Below the pieces are notes generated by a model. The model worked only from the letters and a program-made list of their open reading frames with translations. It had not been told where the DNA came from and made no database searches. A program made the position numbers and the translations under genes. A stretch of DNA of 64,000 nt from Planctomycetaceae bacterium (GTDB taxonomy: Bacteria > Planctomycetota > Phycisphaerae > Sedimentisphaerales > UBA12454): positions 1-64,000 of the forward strand of contig JAJFVK010000007.1 of the NCBI GenBank assembly GCA_021371795.1. Reading direction: 5' to 3'. Numbering within the stretch: position 1 is the stretch's first letter; each line of letters starts with the position of its first letter. Below, piece after piece: positions 47,073 through 56,704 of this stretch.

Positions 47073-48229
47073 ATTGTATTTGAGATTGCTTGAACTGTCA
47101 ACTATAACTCTGGATGGAAAATCTCAAGGCGTATTTATATTGTATTTGAGATTGCTTGAACTGTCAACTATAACGGATGGGGGCAGTTGCTCCGCCTAAA
47201 ACAGATTGTATTTGAGATTGCTTGAACTGTCAACTATAACACGGCAGACGGGCGCATTTCGCTTCCGGCGATTGTATTTGAGATTGCTTGAACTGTCAAC
47301 TATAACTAAGTGCATCCACCAATATCAACGTTAATATTGTATTTGAGATTGCTTGAACTGTCAACTATAACTAGCTTGCTTAGCTAACTCTTTTAATCGC
47401 TATTGTATTTGAGATTGCTTGAACTGTCAACTATAACAAGCTTCCGCCGCAGATGTTACCTCTATAAATTGTATTTGAGATTGCTTGAACTGTCAACTAT
47501 AACCATTTGTTCTTCTGTATCGCCAAAAGCTGTATTGTATTTGAGATTGCTTGAACTGTCAACTATAACTAAGTGCATCCATACCATTCACCAATATCAA
47601 TTGTATTTGAGATTGCTTGAACTGTCAACTATAACTAGTTGGTGGTTGTGAAACGTCTGCAAGCGATTGTATTTGAGATTGCTTGAACTGTCAACTATAA
47701 CAACGGTGGGCAATCAACATGGCCGGTCATAATTGTATTTGAGATTGCTTGAACTGTCAACTATAACGTCGCAAGACACTAATTCATTTCCTTGCACATT
47801 GTATTTGAGATTGCTTGAACTGTCAACTATAACTACCGTTCAAGATAAAAAGCGTGCCTGATTATTGTATTTGAGATTGCTTGAACTGTCAACTATAACC
47901 ATAAAAATGGGGTAATCACAGTAAACTTGATTGTATTTGAGATTGCTTGAACTGTCAACTATAACCAACCGTCGATCAGACATATAAAGATGCTTATTGT
48001 ATTTGAGATTGCTTGAACTGTCAACTATAACTACAATCATGATACTTTTCTATGATTGCAGATTGTATTTGAGATTGCTTGAACTGTCAACTATAACTAA
48101 ACGCGACATCTGGTTTTGTGGGTGCCAATTGTATTTGAGATTGCTTGAACTGTCAACTATAACGTTCGCGGCGAAGGGACGGAGATTGGCGGCATTGTAT
48201 TTGAGATTGCTTGAACTGTCAACTATAAC
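47073..48229 (-). CRISPR. CRISPR array: 18 repeats, 17 spacers, type II-C, read leftward
   Basis: There are eighteen 36-nt repeats with no difference seen between copies, at a 66-nt period, and 17 spacers of 30 nt (the fourth from the left is 29). In crRNA sense (minus strand) the repeat begins GTTATAGTTGACAG and ends CTCAAATACAAT. This matches the GTTGTAG...ACAAT frame of type II-C repeats and is complementary to the anti-repeat at 42088-42115. Positions 8-13 (TTGACA) and 31-36 (TACAAT) are 17 nt apart, so each repeat contains a complete promoter firing into the next spacer. No degenerate repeat marks the old end. First repeat 47073-47108, last 48194-48229. Confidence 0.97.
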
Positions 48230-48325
48230 TAACTTTTTGGTTATGACGGGGGGGGGATTATGAACAGTCATTCAGCAGTAAAAATCCGCGTTCCGCCGCT
48301 GCGGAATCCGTGTCTGAAAAAACGT

Positions 48326-48352
48326 CTCTGTGCAACTCTGTGTCGCTCTGTG
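48326..48352. repeat. Three CTCTGTG units with 10-bp period beside the array
   Basis: CTCTGTG occurs at 48326, 48336 and 48346, exactly one helical turn apart. The gap 48230-48556 also contains a run of nine G (48248-48256) 18 bases from the last repeat. Its other recognisable feature is the promoter at 48416. It may include the adaptation leader, but this cannot be shown. Confidence 0.5.
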
Positions 48353-48415
48353 GCGAGAAAAAAGGGGTATTTTCGGACATTAGGTTAAATATTGGATAAA
48401 AAAATATAATAATTA

Positions 48416-48443
48416 TTGACAGATTAACGAATTGTGGTATAAT
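48416..48443 (+). promoter_or_regulatory. Promoter of the cold-shock gene
   Basis: TTGACA (48416-48421), 16 nt, TATAAT (48438-48443). With a start near 48450 the mRNA has a 5' leader of about 107 nt, a common feature of cold-shock mRNAs, whose leaders can act as RNA thermosensors. Confidence 0.8.
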
Positions 48444-48556
48444 GCCTGCGTTATGGTGTGTATTCTTTCATCTCTCAAGTCTATACCCCGATTCAAATAT
48501 AACAAACGAGGGATATTATGTTTTATGGCCTTTAAATAAGGTCAAGGAGTATTAAA

Positions 48557-48760
48557 ATGAGTACAGGTACAGTAAAATGGTTCAATTCAGAAAAAGGTTA
48601 TGGTTTTATCACACCTGACGATGGCAGCAATGATTTGTTTGTCCATCATTCAGAAGTCAAAACGAACGGTTATGCCAATCTTAATGAAAACCAGAAGGTA
48701 AATTTCGAAGTAGGACAAGGCAAAAAAGGCCCATGTGCTACTAACGTAACAACCCTTTAG
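48557..48760 (+). CDS. Cold-shock protein (CspA family)
   Basis: The 67-residue single OB-fold protein has both RNA-binding motifs, KGYGFIT (RNP1) and DLFVHHS (RNP2), and the usual start [16 protein letters not shown]. It binds single-stranded RNA and DNA and melts secondary structure. CAAGGAG lies 11 bases before the ATG. Its own promoter, long leader and terminator make it a single-gene unit. Confidence 0.95.
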   Translation: MSTGTVKWFNSEKGYGFITPDDGSNDLFVHHSEVKTNGYANLNENQKVNFEVGQGKKGPCATNVTTL

Positions 48761-48787
48761 TCCCCAATAAGCCTGAATTAGACTTGA

Positions 48788-48813
48788 AGGCTCGCTTTTG
48801 CGGGCCTTTTTTT
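48788..48813 (+). terminator. Terminator of the cold-shock gene
   Basis: AGGCTCGC pairs with GCGGGCCT (one G-U) around TTTT and is followed by seven T residues. Confidence 0.9.
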
Positions 48814-48925
48814 GTGCCTAATACCACAGGCATTTTTTTAATTGCGAGTCGAATAATTTGCGAGTCATTACGCCGGCTTAGCTAAGCCGTGAATCACGGG
48901 TGCAGTTGTTTATGGCCGTTGGCGC

Positions 48926-49099
48926 TTAATGCCTGGCTCCGACAAGACTGCTGCTGCACGGTTTGAATTTTCCATTGAGCGGCATATTATCACGGTGTAC
49001 ATGGCAATAATCTTCATGGTTGTAAATGCTTAATGTTCGGCCACAATCGAGAAATGCACATTTTCTATTTTCAGCAGAGGTTTTTAACGCTTTTGCCAT
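48926..49099 (-). CDS. Small Cys/His zinc-finger-like protein
   Basis: The 57-residue protein contains CAFLDCGRTLSIYNHEDYCHVH, a CxxxxC-x12-CxH arrangement that could bind one zinc ion. The internal ATG at 49099 was chosen because AAGGAG precedes it by 7 bases; the longer frame starts with an unrelated hydrophobic stretch. It is probably nucleic-acid binding, by analogy with similar short zinc-ribbon proteins, but no function is known. A GGCTTAGCTAAGCC palindrome lies downstream, near 48878. Confidence 0.55.
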   Translation of the reverse strand: MAKALKTSAENRKCAFLDCGRTLSIYNHEDYCHVHRDNMPLNGKFKPCSSSLVGARH

Positions 49100-49301
49100 C
49101 GTAAACTCCTTACGATTTAAACCACCTACGTACCGATAAACAATTGGTATTAAAAAGCTGTAAAGGTTGGTGTATGCCTCTGCGGCTAAAATATGAATAT
49201 AAACCAGTATACGCTCTTTTATCGATATTGTCAAACTATAATAATTTTAATTTACATTCACTAATAACAGGTTAAAATAAAGAGACATTAGGAGAAAGAT
49301 T

Positions 49302-49580
49302 ATGACAGAAGAACAACAACAGCCAGTTCAGAGCATTCCGCCTGAAATACTTAAAAGCGCACTGAAAGCATTCAAAAAACGTCTCAAACTGACATCGCTT
49401 GATGACGATTCAGGTCTGGGACGCGGGGCATTTTCTAAAGGGCACACGGGCGTTTTCGCAATCCGGCCGCCAAATCAGTTTCCGGCAGAAGTCTGGCTGG
49501 AACTCCGCCGACAAGGCAAACTTGTCGATAGCGGACACGGCCTGTATCAACTGCCCAACAGCGAAGCGAAAGCAGACTAA
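49302..49580 (+). CDS. Conserved-looking small protein, unknown function
   Basis: The 92-residue protein has a Gln-rich start and a central region rich in Lys/Arg (LKAFKKRLKLTSLDDDSGLG), then FSKGHTGVFAIRPPNQFPAEVWLELRRQGKLVDSGHGLYQL. The second half has the look of a compact winged or mixed alpha/beta domain. AGGAGAAAGATT precedes the ATG, a good ribosome-binding site. No family was recognised. Confidence 0.6.
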   Translation: MTEEQQQPVQSIPPEILKSALKAFKKRLKLTSLDDDSGLGRGAFSKGHTGVFAIRPPNQFPAEVWLELRRQGKLVDSGHGLYQLPNSEAKAD

Positions 49581-49612
49581 ATAATTTTTAATTATAAATT
49601 CTTAATTTTGAA

Positions 49613-52276
49613 TTATTTGTTTTTACGCAGAAATTTGACTATTTCCATAGCCCAGAGCGGGAATGAGGAAATCACGACAACCATTACCCAATCGAAAACG
49701 CCAAGCGGAACGGTCTTAAAGACCTTCTGGAAAAACGGCGTGTAAATCACCATCATTTGCAGTAAAAATGAAAAACCTGCCGCTGCAATCAGGTTCTTGT
49801 TAGTGAAAATGCCAATCTTAAACAGCGAGACTTTGTTATTCCTGCAATTAAACGAATGGAAAAGCTGGCTGCACGCAAGTACGATAAACGCTGCGCTGCG
49901 GGCACTGTCGACGCCTTCCTTTTCAACGTAATAAATAAAACAAAACGCCAGCAAACTGCACGCGGCGATGAACGCGCCCTGCATCAGCATTGTGAACGCC
50001 AGCGGTTTTGTTATTACCGATTCATCTGTCGGCCGGGGCGGACGTGTCATTATGTCCTTATCTATCGGGTCGATGCCCAACGCAAGAGCAGGCAAGCCAT
50101 CTGTTACGAGATTTATCCATAAAATGTGTATCGGCAGCAGGGGGACGGGCATGCCGACGAGCGAAGCTGTAAACATAACGAGGATTTCGCCGGCGTTGCA
50201 GGATAGTAAATAATGTATGAATTTGCGGATGTTGTCGTAAATTCCACGACCTTCTTCGACCGCGTTGACAATCGAAGCGAAGTTGTCATCGGTAACAATC
50301 ATATCCGAAACTTCTTTTGTAACGTCTGTGCCTGTGATTCCCATCGCAACGCCGATATCGGCTTCTTTTACGGCAGGGGCATCATTTACGCCGTCGCCGG
50401 TCATTACGGCAATTTCGTTTCTGCTCCGCCATGCGCGGACGATTCTTAATTTATGTTCCGGCGCGACGCGGGCATACACTGGGATTCTTTCAATTTGCGA
50501 TTGCAGTTGTTCATCGGTTAATTTGTCAAGCTCGTCGCCTGTCAGAGCCATCGAATCGGGGCCGAATATTTTCAGTTCTTTGGCAATGGCGACAGCAGTG
50601 TTTTTGTGATCGCCGGTAATCATTACTGTTTTTATGCCCGCAGAATGACATTCGGCAACCGCCTGCTTTGCTTCGATTCGCGGCGGGTCAATCATCGCGA
50701 TTAATCCTGCGAATGTGAGGTCTTTTTCAATCGTGTCAGATGAAAACTGCGATTTGTCAATGTTGTCAATATCCTTATATGCGACGGCGAGGACACGCAT
50801 TGCCAAATCTGTCAAATTGTCATTTGCCTTCAATATTTTTGCTTTGTCATCTTGTGTTAAACCAACGCAGTCATTCAGCACAATATCCGGTGCGCCTTTT
50901 ATGTACGCAATCATTTTTCCGCCTGCCTTGCGAATGACGGACATCTTCTTGCGGTTTGAATCGAAAGGAATTTCATCGACAAATTCAAATTCCTTTTCGG
51001 CTGCAGTTCTGTCGATTCCGGCTTTTGCGGCGGCAGTCAGCAGTGAGCCTTCGGTAGGGTCGCCGAAAATTTTATACGTTCCCTTGCCATTAATTAATTT
51101 TGCACCGTTACACAAAACGCCAATGTTCAAAACGTTGAGCAGGCCGGGGAAATCCGCGGGATTTATTTTTTTATCATCGGCAAGAAACTCGCCGTCCGGA
51201 GCGTAGCCGATGCCTGTAATTTTGAAAATTTTATCGTCGGCGTAAATTGCCTGTACGGTCATTTCATTTTTTGTCAGTGTGCCGGTTTTGTCCGAACAAA
51301 TTACCGTTGCACAACCGAGCGCTTCTACTGCGGGCAGCTTGCGGATAATCGCGTGGCGTGCGACCATTCTTTGAACGCCAATCGCCAGCGCAATCGTAAC
51401 AACAGCGGGCAGGCCTTCAGGAATTGCGGCCACCGCCAGGCTGACGGCTGTCAGGAATATATCTATTGTGAGCTTGCCGCTGCGAAGCCATTCGAGCAAA
51501 AACACCGCGGCAACGAGAATGAAACAAAGATAGACAATCCATTTGCCGAACTCTTCGAGTTTTTTTTGCAGAGGCGTTGTTTCTTTTTTGATGTCCTGAA
51601 TCATACCGGCGATTTTGCCAAGTTCGGTCTTCATGCCGGTCAATACGACAATCGCTTTTGCTCTGCCTGAAACGACAGACGTGCCGGCATAAACCATATT
51701 GGCTCGCTCGGCAAGCGGAATTTCCTCTTCGGGCAGGCAGAAAGAAGTTTTCTGTACCGGCGAAGATTCGCCTGTCAGACTGGCTTCCGCGACGGAAAAA
51801 TTAGACGTAATCCACGCAATTCGACAGTCGGCAGGAACGTTGTCGCCTGCTTCAAGCTCAATGATGTCGCCGGGGACCAATTCAGAGGACGGAATGTTCA
51901 TGGGTTTTCCGCCTCGGATTGTTTTTGATGTTGGGCTTGATAATTTTTTCAGCGCGGCAAGAGACTTTTCCGCGCGGTATTCCTGTATGAAGCCGAGAAT
52001 GGAATTCAAAACGACAATCGCGATAATCGCAATGGCGTCAACCCATTCCTTTAAAAGGCCGCTGACAATCGCTGCGCCGACGAGTACCCAAATAATAAAA
52101 TCCTTGAACTGGTCAGTGAAAATTTCAAGGGCGGAAGGGCCTTTATGTTCGGTTAGTTGATTCGGGCCGAACTGCTGACGCTTTTGCTCGACCTGCTCGG
52201 ACGTTAACCCCTTGTCGAGGTCTGTTGATAATTCTGAAACGATTTGCGAGATTTCTGTACGCCACCATTGTGCCAT
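49613..52276 (-). CDS. Cation-translocating P-type ATPase (Ca2+-type, PMR1/SERCA-like)
   Basis: This is an 887-residue P2-type ATPase. The N-terminal cation-ATPase domain ([21 protein letters not shown]) is followed by the actuator TGES and the M4 ion-binding motif AAIPEGLP. Phosphorylated Asp329 lies in [11 protein letters not shown], the hinge is [17 protein letters not shown], and a C-terminal membrane domain contains [18 protein letters not shown] together with NxxTD favours Ca2+ transport out of the cytoplasm; Mn2+ is possible. It is unrelated to the P1B ATPase at 19029. It is a single-gene unit. Confidence 0.92.
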   Translation of the reverse strand: MAQWWRTEISQIVSELSTDLDKGLTSEQVEQKRQQFGPNQLTEHKGPSALEIFTDQFKDFIIWVLVGAAIVSGLLKEWVDAIAIIAIVVLNSILGFIQEYRAEKSLAALKKLSSPTSKTIRGGKPMNIPSSELVPGDIIELEAGDNVPADCRIAWITSNFSVAEASLTGESSPVQKTSFCLPEEEIPLAERANMVYAGTSVVSGRAKAIVVLTGMKTELGKIAGMIQDIKKETTPLQKKLEEFGKWIVYLCFILVAAVFLLEWLRSGKLTIDIFLTAVSLAVAAIPEGLPAVVTIALAIGVQRMVARHAIIRKLPAVEALGCATVICSDKTGTLTKNEMTVQAIYADDKIFKITGIGYAPDGEFLADDKKINPADFPGLLNVLNIGVLCNGAKLINGKGTYKIFGDPTEGSLLTAAAKAGIDRTAAEKEFEFVDEIPFDSNRKKMSVIRKAGGKMIAYIKGAPDIVLNDCVGLTQDDKAKILKANDNLTDLAMRVLAVAYKDIDNIDKSQFSSDTIEKDLTFAGLIAMIDPPRIEAKQAVAECHSAGIKTVMITGDHKNTAVAIAKELKIFGPDSMALTGDELDKLTDEQLQSQIERIPVYARVAPEHKLRIVRAWRSRNEIAVMTGDGVNDAPAVKEADIGVAMGITGTDVTKEVSDMIVTDDNFASIVNAVEEGRGIYDNIRKFIHYLLSCNAGEILVMFTASLVGMPVPLLPIHILWINLVTDGLPALALGIDPIDKDIMTRPPRPTDESVITKPLAFTMLMQGAFIAACSLLAFCFIYYVEKEGVDSARSAAFIVLACSQLFHSFNCRNNKVSLFKIGIFTNKNLIAAAGFSFLLQMMVIYTPFFQKVFKTVPLGVFDWVMVVVISSFPLWAMEIVKFLRKNK

Positions 52277-52365
52277 TTAATTACACTTTCAAAAAATATA
52301 GATAGACACCAGAAGTGTAATTATACTCAGCGTATAGTCAAGCGAAACCGAAAACTTTTTTTCGA

Positions 52366-53370
52366 TTATTCGACGATGCGAACTTCCGAAGCGCCCGGCT
52401 CCATCATGTCGTAAACCTCTGTCAACTCTCCATTATAAAGACGAATACATCCGAGTGAACTTTTTGTTCCAATCGTATTCTCGTCTTTTGTGCCGTGAAT
52501 AGCGATGCCGTTGATTCCGCGAGTTCTGTTGTCTATGCCGTCAAGCGCAATCCAGCCAGAACCGAGCGGATAATCCGGGTCTTCAGCATGATATATTCTT
52601 CCGCTTTCCGGGTCTGTCCATGTGGGCTTAATCATTTTGCCGCCCAACTTGACTCGCCACAGGCCGGCAGGTGTTTCGTGGCCTTCTTTGCCGATGCCAA
52701 TTTTATAACTCTTGACGTAAATGTTCTGCAAGTACAAATCCAGAATGTATCCGGATTTGTATGCGACGGCGTGGAACGGGCCATTGATGACTTTGATAGT
52801 CTGGCCGGAACGCAGGCCGCGGTCACTGGTGATGTTATTAATTCTCATAATCAACTGGTACGGGATTTTATGGGCGGCGGCAATATCCGTAAGTCTGTCG
52901 CCTGCCTGGACTCTGTAACTTGTACACAAATCGTCGCCGAGCTGAATGACGCGAGTGAAGAGCCATTGATTGGCAAGTTCTGTCATCTGTCTTTTTACAA
53001 TATCCCTTGTCGATGAATCAAGCTGCATATTCAAAACGTCGTTCAACGTGTTTCTTGCAGTGATGACCTTGCCGGCGTTAATGCAGTTCTGTGCATCGGC
53101 GAGCATCGCAGCGGCGCGAGGGTTAGTGCTGTTGGCAGGCGGCGTAATCGGTGTGCCGGGGGCAACAGTATTTTGTGAGGGCTGAACGGGCTGCGTTTGT
53201 GCCGGCTGGGTTTGCTGTTCGGGCGGAAGTGTAACAGGCGTTTCGTCTTGCTGTTTATTTTTTTTGTGCGGATAGAAAATGAAAATCGCGGCAGCAATAA
53301 TAACCAAACCTATTACAACGTAGTAAACAAAAACCTTACTCTTGTTATTACCATATCCAGAAACAGCCAT
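52366..53370 (-). CDS. LysM-containing L,D-transpeptidase (YkuD family)
   Basis: The 334-residue protein has one N-terminal membrane helix (about 17-35), a Pro/Gln/Thr-rich linker, a LysM domain (about 150-195, YRVQAGDRLTDIAAAHKIP), and a C-terminal YkuD domain with IHGTKDENTIGTKSSLGCIRL, in which Cys308 is the nucleophile. It should form 3-3 cross-links in peptidoglycan or attach proteins to it in the periplasm. Its presence supports a peptidoglycan-containing envelope. Confidence 0.9.
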   Translation of the reverse strand: MAVSGYGNNKSKVFVYYVVIGLVIIAAAIFIFYPHKKNKQQDETPVTLPPEQQTQPAQTQPVQPSQNTVAPGTPITPPANSTNPRAAAMLADAQNCINAGKVITARNTLNDVLNMQLDSSTRDIVKRQMTELANQWLFTRVIQLGDDLCTSYRVQAGDRLTDIAAAHKIPYQLIMRINNITSDRGLRSGQTIKVINGPFHAVAYKSGYILDLYLQNIYVKSYKIGIGKEGHETPAGLWRVKLGGKMIKPTWTDPESGRIYHAEDPDYPLGSGWIALDGIDNRTRGINGIAIHGTKDENTIGTKSSLGCIRLYNGELTEVYDMMEPGASEVRIVE

Positions 53371-53387
53371 TTTTATAATCCCTTATA

Positions 53388-53446
53388 AAAAAATCAAAAA
53401 TTAAAAATAAAAAATCAAAATTGTCGATTCGCCTTCGGCGCGACTA
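53388..53446. repeat. Interspersed hairpin/AT-tail repeat, copy C
   Basis: An AT tail (ATCAAAAATTAAAAATAAAA-like) precedes CGATTCGCCTTCGGCGCGAC, a short hairpin. The orientation is opposite to copies A and B. It lies between the L,D-transpeptidase and cyclo-ligase genes. Confidence 0.55.
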
Positions 53447-53448
53447 AT

Positions 53449-54030
53449 TTATTTTTTTTTATCTTCATTAAAATGTATAACGTCTTTTTCCGTAACAATC
53501 ATATCGACAGGTTTGTCCTTTTCGGTTGTCGGGACGCTGTCAATAATCTGCTCTGAAAAAGCGAACGCACATTTCATTGCGCGAAGTTTTTCACTTGCGA
53601 AAAATCTATCGTAATACGAACCGCCTCTGCCAAGCCGATTACCATTTTTATCGAAAGCAAGGCCGGGGGTTATAATCAAATCAATATCCTCAATCGGCAC
53701 GGGAATTCCAGTAACAGGATTTCGCAGGCCGCCGGCTTCTGTGGCGATGCCTGTGTCGAGCGAATTAATAACGACCGCAATCATGTGCCGCTGCTGCCAT
53801 GAAATTCTCGGCACTGCAATGGTTTTGTTGTGCTGCCAGGCGTAAAGAATAAACGGCGCCGTCTCAATTTCGTGCGGCATTGACAGGAACGCCATTATCG
53901 TGTTCGCTGCGCAAAATTCAGGAGTGTCCACGAGGTTTTTACACGCCTTGTGACTCCTATCTATCCGCTGCTGCGGTGTTAACGCAGTAAGCTGTGTTCT
54001 AATTTGCTGCCGAAGCTGCTGTTTGTCCAT
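53449..54030 (-). CDS. 5-formyltetrahydrofolate cyclo-ligase
   Basis: This enzyme of about 193 residues converts 5-formyl-THF to 5,10-methenyl-THF with ATP. The basic N-terminus (KQQLRQQIRTQL, phosphate-binding), ITPGLAFDKNGNRLGRGGSYYDRF and AFSEQIIDSVP are family signatures. The start at 54030 has GGAGGG upstream; a second ATG 10 codons earlier is possible. No 6S RNA was recognised next to it. Confidence 0.88.
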   Translation of the reverse strand: MDKQQLRQQIRTQLTALTPQQRIDRSHKACKNLVDTPEFCAANTIMAFLSMPHEIETAPFILYAWQHNKTIAVPRISWQQRHMIAVVINSLDTGIATEAGGLRNPVTGIPVPIEDIDLIITPGLAFDKNGNRLGRGGSYYDRFFASEKLRAMKCAFAFSEQIIDSVPTTEKDKPVDMIVTEKDVIHFNEDKKK

Positions 54031-54063
54031 ATACTTATATATCCCTCCGTTGGATAACATCTA

Positions 54064-54120
54064 CTAAATCAAAAATAAAAAATCAAATATCAAAATTGCA
54101 GATTCGGCCTAATGGCCGAG
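54064..54120. repeat. Interspersed hairpin/AT-tail repeat, copy D
   Basis: An AT tail (AAATCAAAAATAAAAAATC-like) precedes GATTCGGCCTAATGGCCGAG, a GGCC hairpin. It is closest to the reverse complement of copies A and B. Confidence 0.6.
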
Positions 54121-54186
54121 TATGTTTTATATAAAATTATTTCCACAATTCTTTACTGCATATAGTTTTCTCGGTCAGAATCAACA

Positions 54187-55536
54187 TTAAGACCTTTCCT
54201 GTTTTAACAGATTTTCGAGCTTTTGCAAATATTCCTTCATAATTTTTTCCCTGCCTCTGTCCGTAGGAGTGTAATATTGGGCGTCTTCTGGCAAATACTG
54301 CTGTTTGACATAGCCGTTCGGGAAGTCGTGCGGATATTTATACTCCGTGCCGTAACCCTGTTTTTTTGCTCCGGCATAATGAGAGTCTTTCAAATGTTTC
54401 GGTACCGGCATGGTTCGTTTGCTCTTGACATCGCTCGTTGCCGACCAAATTGCCTTTGCGGAAGCGTTCGACTTTGGCGCGCAGGCAATATAAATAGCGG
54501 CCTGTGCAAGCGGTAATTGTGCTTCCGGAAAACCGATAAACTCGGAAATCTGCATTGCTGAAGCGGCTAAAACTGTCGCCAATGGGTCAGCGTTGCCGAC
54601 ATCTTCAGCGGCGCAAACGGCAATTCTTCGTGCGATAAAGCGGGGGTCCTGACCGCCGGCAATTAATCTCGCCAGCCAATAAACCGTCGCGTCAGGGTCT
54701 GAACCTCGCATACTTTTCTGAAGCGCACTTGCCAAATCGTAATGCGAATCGCCGGTGGGGTCGAAAACGATGGATTTCTGCTGAATTGATTCCCTTGCGA
54801 CTTCAATGTCCAATTTTATGACGTTTTGGCCGGTATTCTTTTGCGACATTACCGCAATTTCCAGTGCGGTAAGTGATTTTCTAGCATCGCCGTCACTCAT
54901 TATCGCAATGTATTCCAAAGCGTCTTCGTGGAAACGGATATCTAATTTCCCCAGTCCATGCGAACTGTCTTTTATCGCTCTTTTTAACAGTTCGACAATA
55001 TCTGATTTTTCCAGCGGCTTAAATTCAAAAACCGTACTGCGGGAAATCAACGGCGAATTTATAGCGAAATACGGATTTTCAGTCGTTGCACCGATGAGAA
55101 TCACAACTCCGGTTTCAACGTCATCCAATAAAACATCCTGCTGGGCACGGTTGAAACGGTGGATTTCATCTATAAATAGTACCGTTCTTATGCCGCCGGC
55201 GAGCAAATTGTCTTTTGCCTTTTGGATTACCTCGCGAATGTCGGCGACTGTCGCGGCAGGGGCACTAATATAGTTAAATTTCGCGTTTACAAGGCCTGCG
55301 ATGATTGTCGCCAGTGAAGTTTTGCCGGTTCCCGGCGGGCCAAAAAAGATGATACTGCTCAATGAGCCTGCGTCCAGCATTCTGCGAAGCAGTTTGCCCT
55401 GGCCGATGAAGTCTTTCTGGCCGGCAAATTCGTCGAGATTGCGCGGCCGCATTCTTGCCGCAAGCGGGGCGTTGGATTGAAGTTGTGCCTTTTCCACCTC
55501 TGAAAAAAGCGATTCAGTTTTTCGTGGCTGTGCCAT
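54187..55536 (-). CDS. rarA: Replication-associated recombination protein RarA/MgsA
   Basis: This is a 449-residue AAA+ ATPase of the clamp-loader clade. It starts with LAARMRPRNLDEFAGQKDFIG, then Walker A GPPGTGKT (66-73), Walker B FIDEIHRFNRAQQD, sensor 1 GATTENP, and the C-terminal tetramerisation region (MRGSDPDATVYWLARLIAGG). It acts at stalled replication forks. It is transcribed on the minus strand with a GC-rich gap upstream. Confidence 0.93.
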   Translation of the reverse strand: MAQPRKTESLFSEVEKAQLQSNAPLAARMRPRNLDEFAGQKDFIGQGKLLRRMLDAGSLSSIIFFGPPGTGKTSLATIIAGLVNAKFNYISAPAATVADIREVIQKAKDNLLAGGIRTVLFIDEIHRFNRAQQDVLLDDVETGVVILIGATTENPYFAINSPLISRSTVFEFKPLEKSDIVELLKRAIKDSSHGLGKLDIRFHEDALEYIAIMSDGDARKSLTALEIAVMSQKNTGQNVIKLDIEVARESIQQKSIVFDPTGDSHYDLASALQKSMRGSDPDATVYWLARLIAGGQDPRFIARRIAVCAAEDVGNADPLATVLAASAMQISEFIGFPEAQLPLAQAAIYIACAPKSNASAKAIWSATSDVKSKRTMPVPKHLKDSHYAGAKKQGYGTEYKYPHDFPNGYVKQQYLPEDAQYYTPTDRGREKIMKEYLQKLENLLKQERS

Positions 55537-55587
55537 TGTGGGGTATTATACAGAATTGCAACGAATTTGGCGATAGGAATGTTTTGA

Positions 55588-55676
55588 ATACTACCCGTCG
55601 CTGACGCTCCGGGCTCTGCATCGCCGTGCCGGTCCCGAAGGGATTTACGCTCTGCTTCAACGACGGCTAAACCAAA
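55588..55676. repeat. GC-rich intergenic element, possible copy 3
   Basis: This GC-rich stretch sits between rarA and the diguanylate cyclase gene. It contains CCCGAAGGG and GCGTCAGCGACGGG (reverse strand), resembling parts of the elements at 29010 and 35950. The similarity is weak. No gene is seen in it. Confidence 0.2.
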
Positions 55677-55678
55677 AA

Positions 55679-56704
55679 CTAACCATTTTTTGTCATCTCG
55701 AAAATTTTGAAGGTGTTTTTTCCGGCCTGTTTGGCGGCATAAAGAGCACTGTCGCTACAACGTGTAATCTCCTCGGGTGTCATACTGCTGTCAAACTGGC
55801 CGACGCCGACGCTCACGGAAAGCTGAATCTTGTTCATCTCCCACATAATCGGCATAGCCGACACTTCCTTTACTATTCTTTCCGCGACTGTTCGTGCGTC
55901 TTCTATTGTTGAACTGGGCAAAATAACCGCGAACTCATCGCCTCCGTAACGAGCGGCAATATCTATTTTACGGATACAGGCTAAAATCTTTGTGGTAACC
56001 TTCTTAATCGCAGCATCGCCTGCGCGGTGGCCGAAAGTGTCGTTAATATTTTTGAAGTTGTCAATGTCCACCATTATTGTGGAAACCTGGCCGCCGTAAC
56101 GCTGGCAGCGTCGAAGCTCCTTTTCAAGCAACTCATAAAATGTTTTATGATTTGAAAGGCCGGTTAGGCCGTCAGTGCGAGCCTGAACCTGTACGGCTTC
56201 ATACATATTTATATTGCCAATCGAAGCGCCGATTAAATACCTGAACAATTCAATTGTGGCAATGTCCTGATGTGTAAATTCCTCGGCGTTCACTTTATCC
56301 GCAAGATTGATAACGCCAACGACTCTATTGTTGCAAATCAAGGGTGCTATGATACACGTTGGCGTTAAATAATTGTCAGAAAACCTGTCGTTGAATCTGT
56401 CCGCGACGTCAGAGGTGTTTTTTACAATCACCAACTCCTTTTCACGGACGGCTTTTATCATAGGGGATATATTTTCCTGGTTTAACGATATGATATTGTT
56501 GATTAGCCAGGTGTGATTGTGCGTTTCAAGATAGAGCATGTCGCTGGCCGGGTCGAGCAGATATAAAGAAACAAAACGCGCTCCGATGAGTTTCGGGAGC
56601 TGCTCTGTACAGACTTTGCTAATCTGCTGAATGTCGAGGCAGTTCAACTGCTGGACGAGAGGCGTAATGGCGTCAATGATTCTTGTATTTAATTGGTTTG
56701 TCAT
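55679..56704 (-). CDS. Diguanylate cyclase with GAF sensor domain
   Basis: This is a 341-residue protein. The GAF domain (about 20-165) contains IIAPLICNNRVVGVINLADK. The GGDEF domain (about 175-338) has the active-site GGDEF at 254-258 and the inhibitory RxxD site (RKID) five residues before it. It should make c-di-GMP with product inhibition. No membrane segment is present, so it is cytosolic. Such signalling often controls exopolysaccharide production; a link to the operon at 3081 is conjecture. Confidence 0.93.
   Translation of the reverse strand: MTNQLNTRIIDAITPLVQQLNCLDIQQISKVCTEQLPKLIGARFVSLYLLDPASDMLYLETHNHTWLINNIISLNQENISPMIKAVREKELVIVKNTSDVADRFNDRFSDNYLTPTCIIAPLICNNRVVGVINLADKVNAEEFTHQDIATIELFRYLIGASIGNINMYEAVQVQARTDGLTGLSNHKTFYELLEKELRRCQRYGGQVSTIMVDIDNFKNINDTFGHRAGDAAIKKVTTKILACIRKIDIAARYGGDEFAVILPSSTIEDARTVAERIVKEVSAMPIMWEMNKIQLSVSVGVGQFDSSMTPEEITRCSDSALYAAKQAGKNTFKIFEMTKNG

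Noticed and set aside
47109-48193. Self-targeting spacers
   Set aside because: No spacer was seen to match other parts of this window by eye; the rest of the genome cannot be checked here.
47403-48271. Several open frames inside the CRISPR array encoding a repeated LYLRLLELSTIT-like peptide and its antisense
   Set aside because: The repeat-spacer period of 66 nt is a multiple of three, so repeats stay in frame by chance; there are no ribosome-binding sites.
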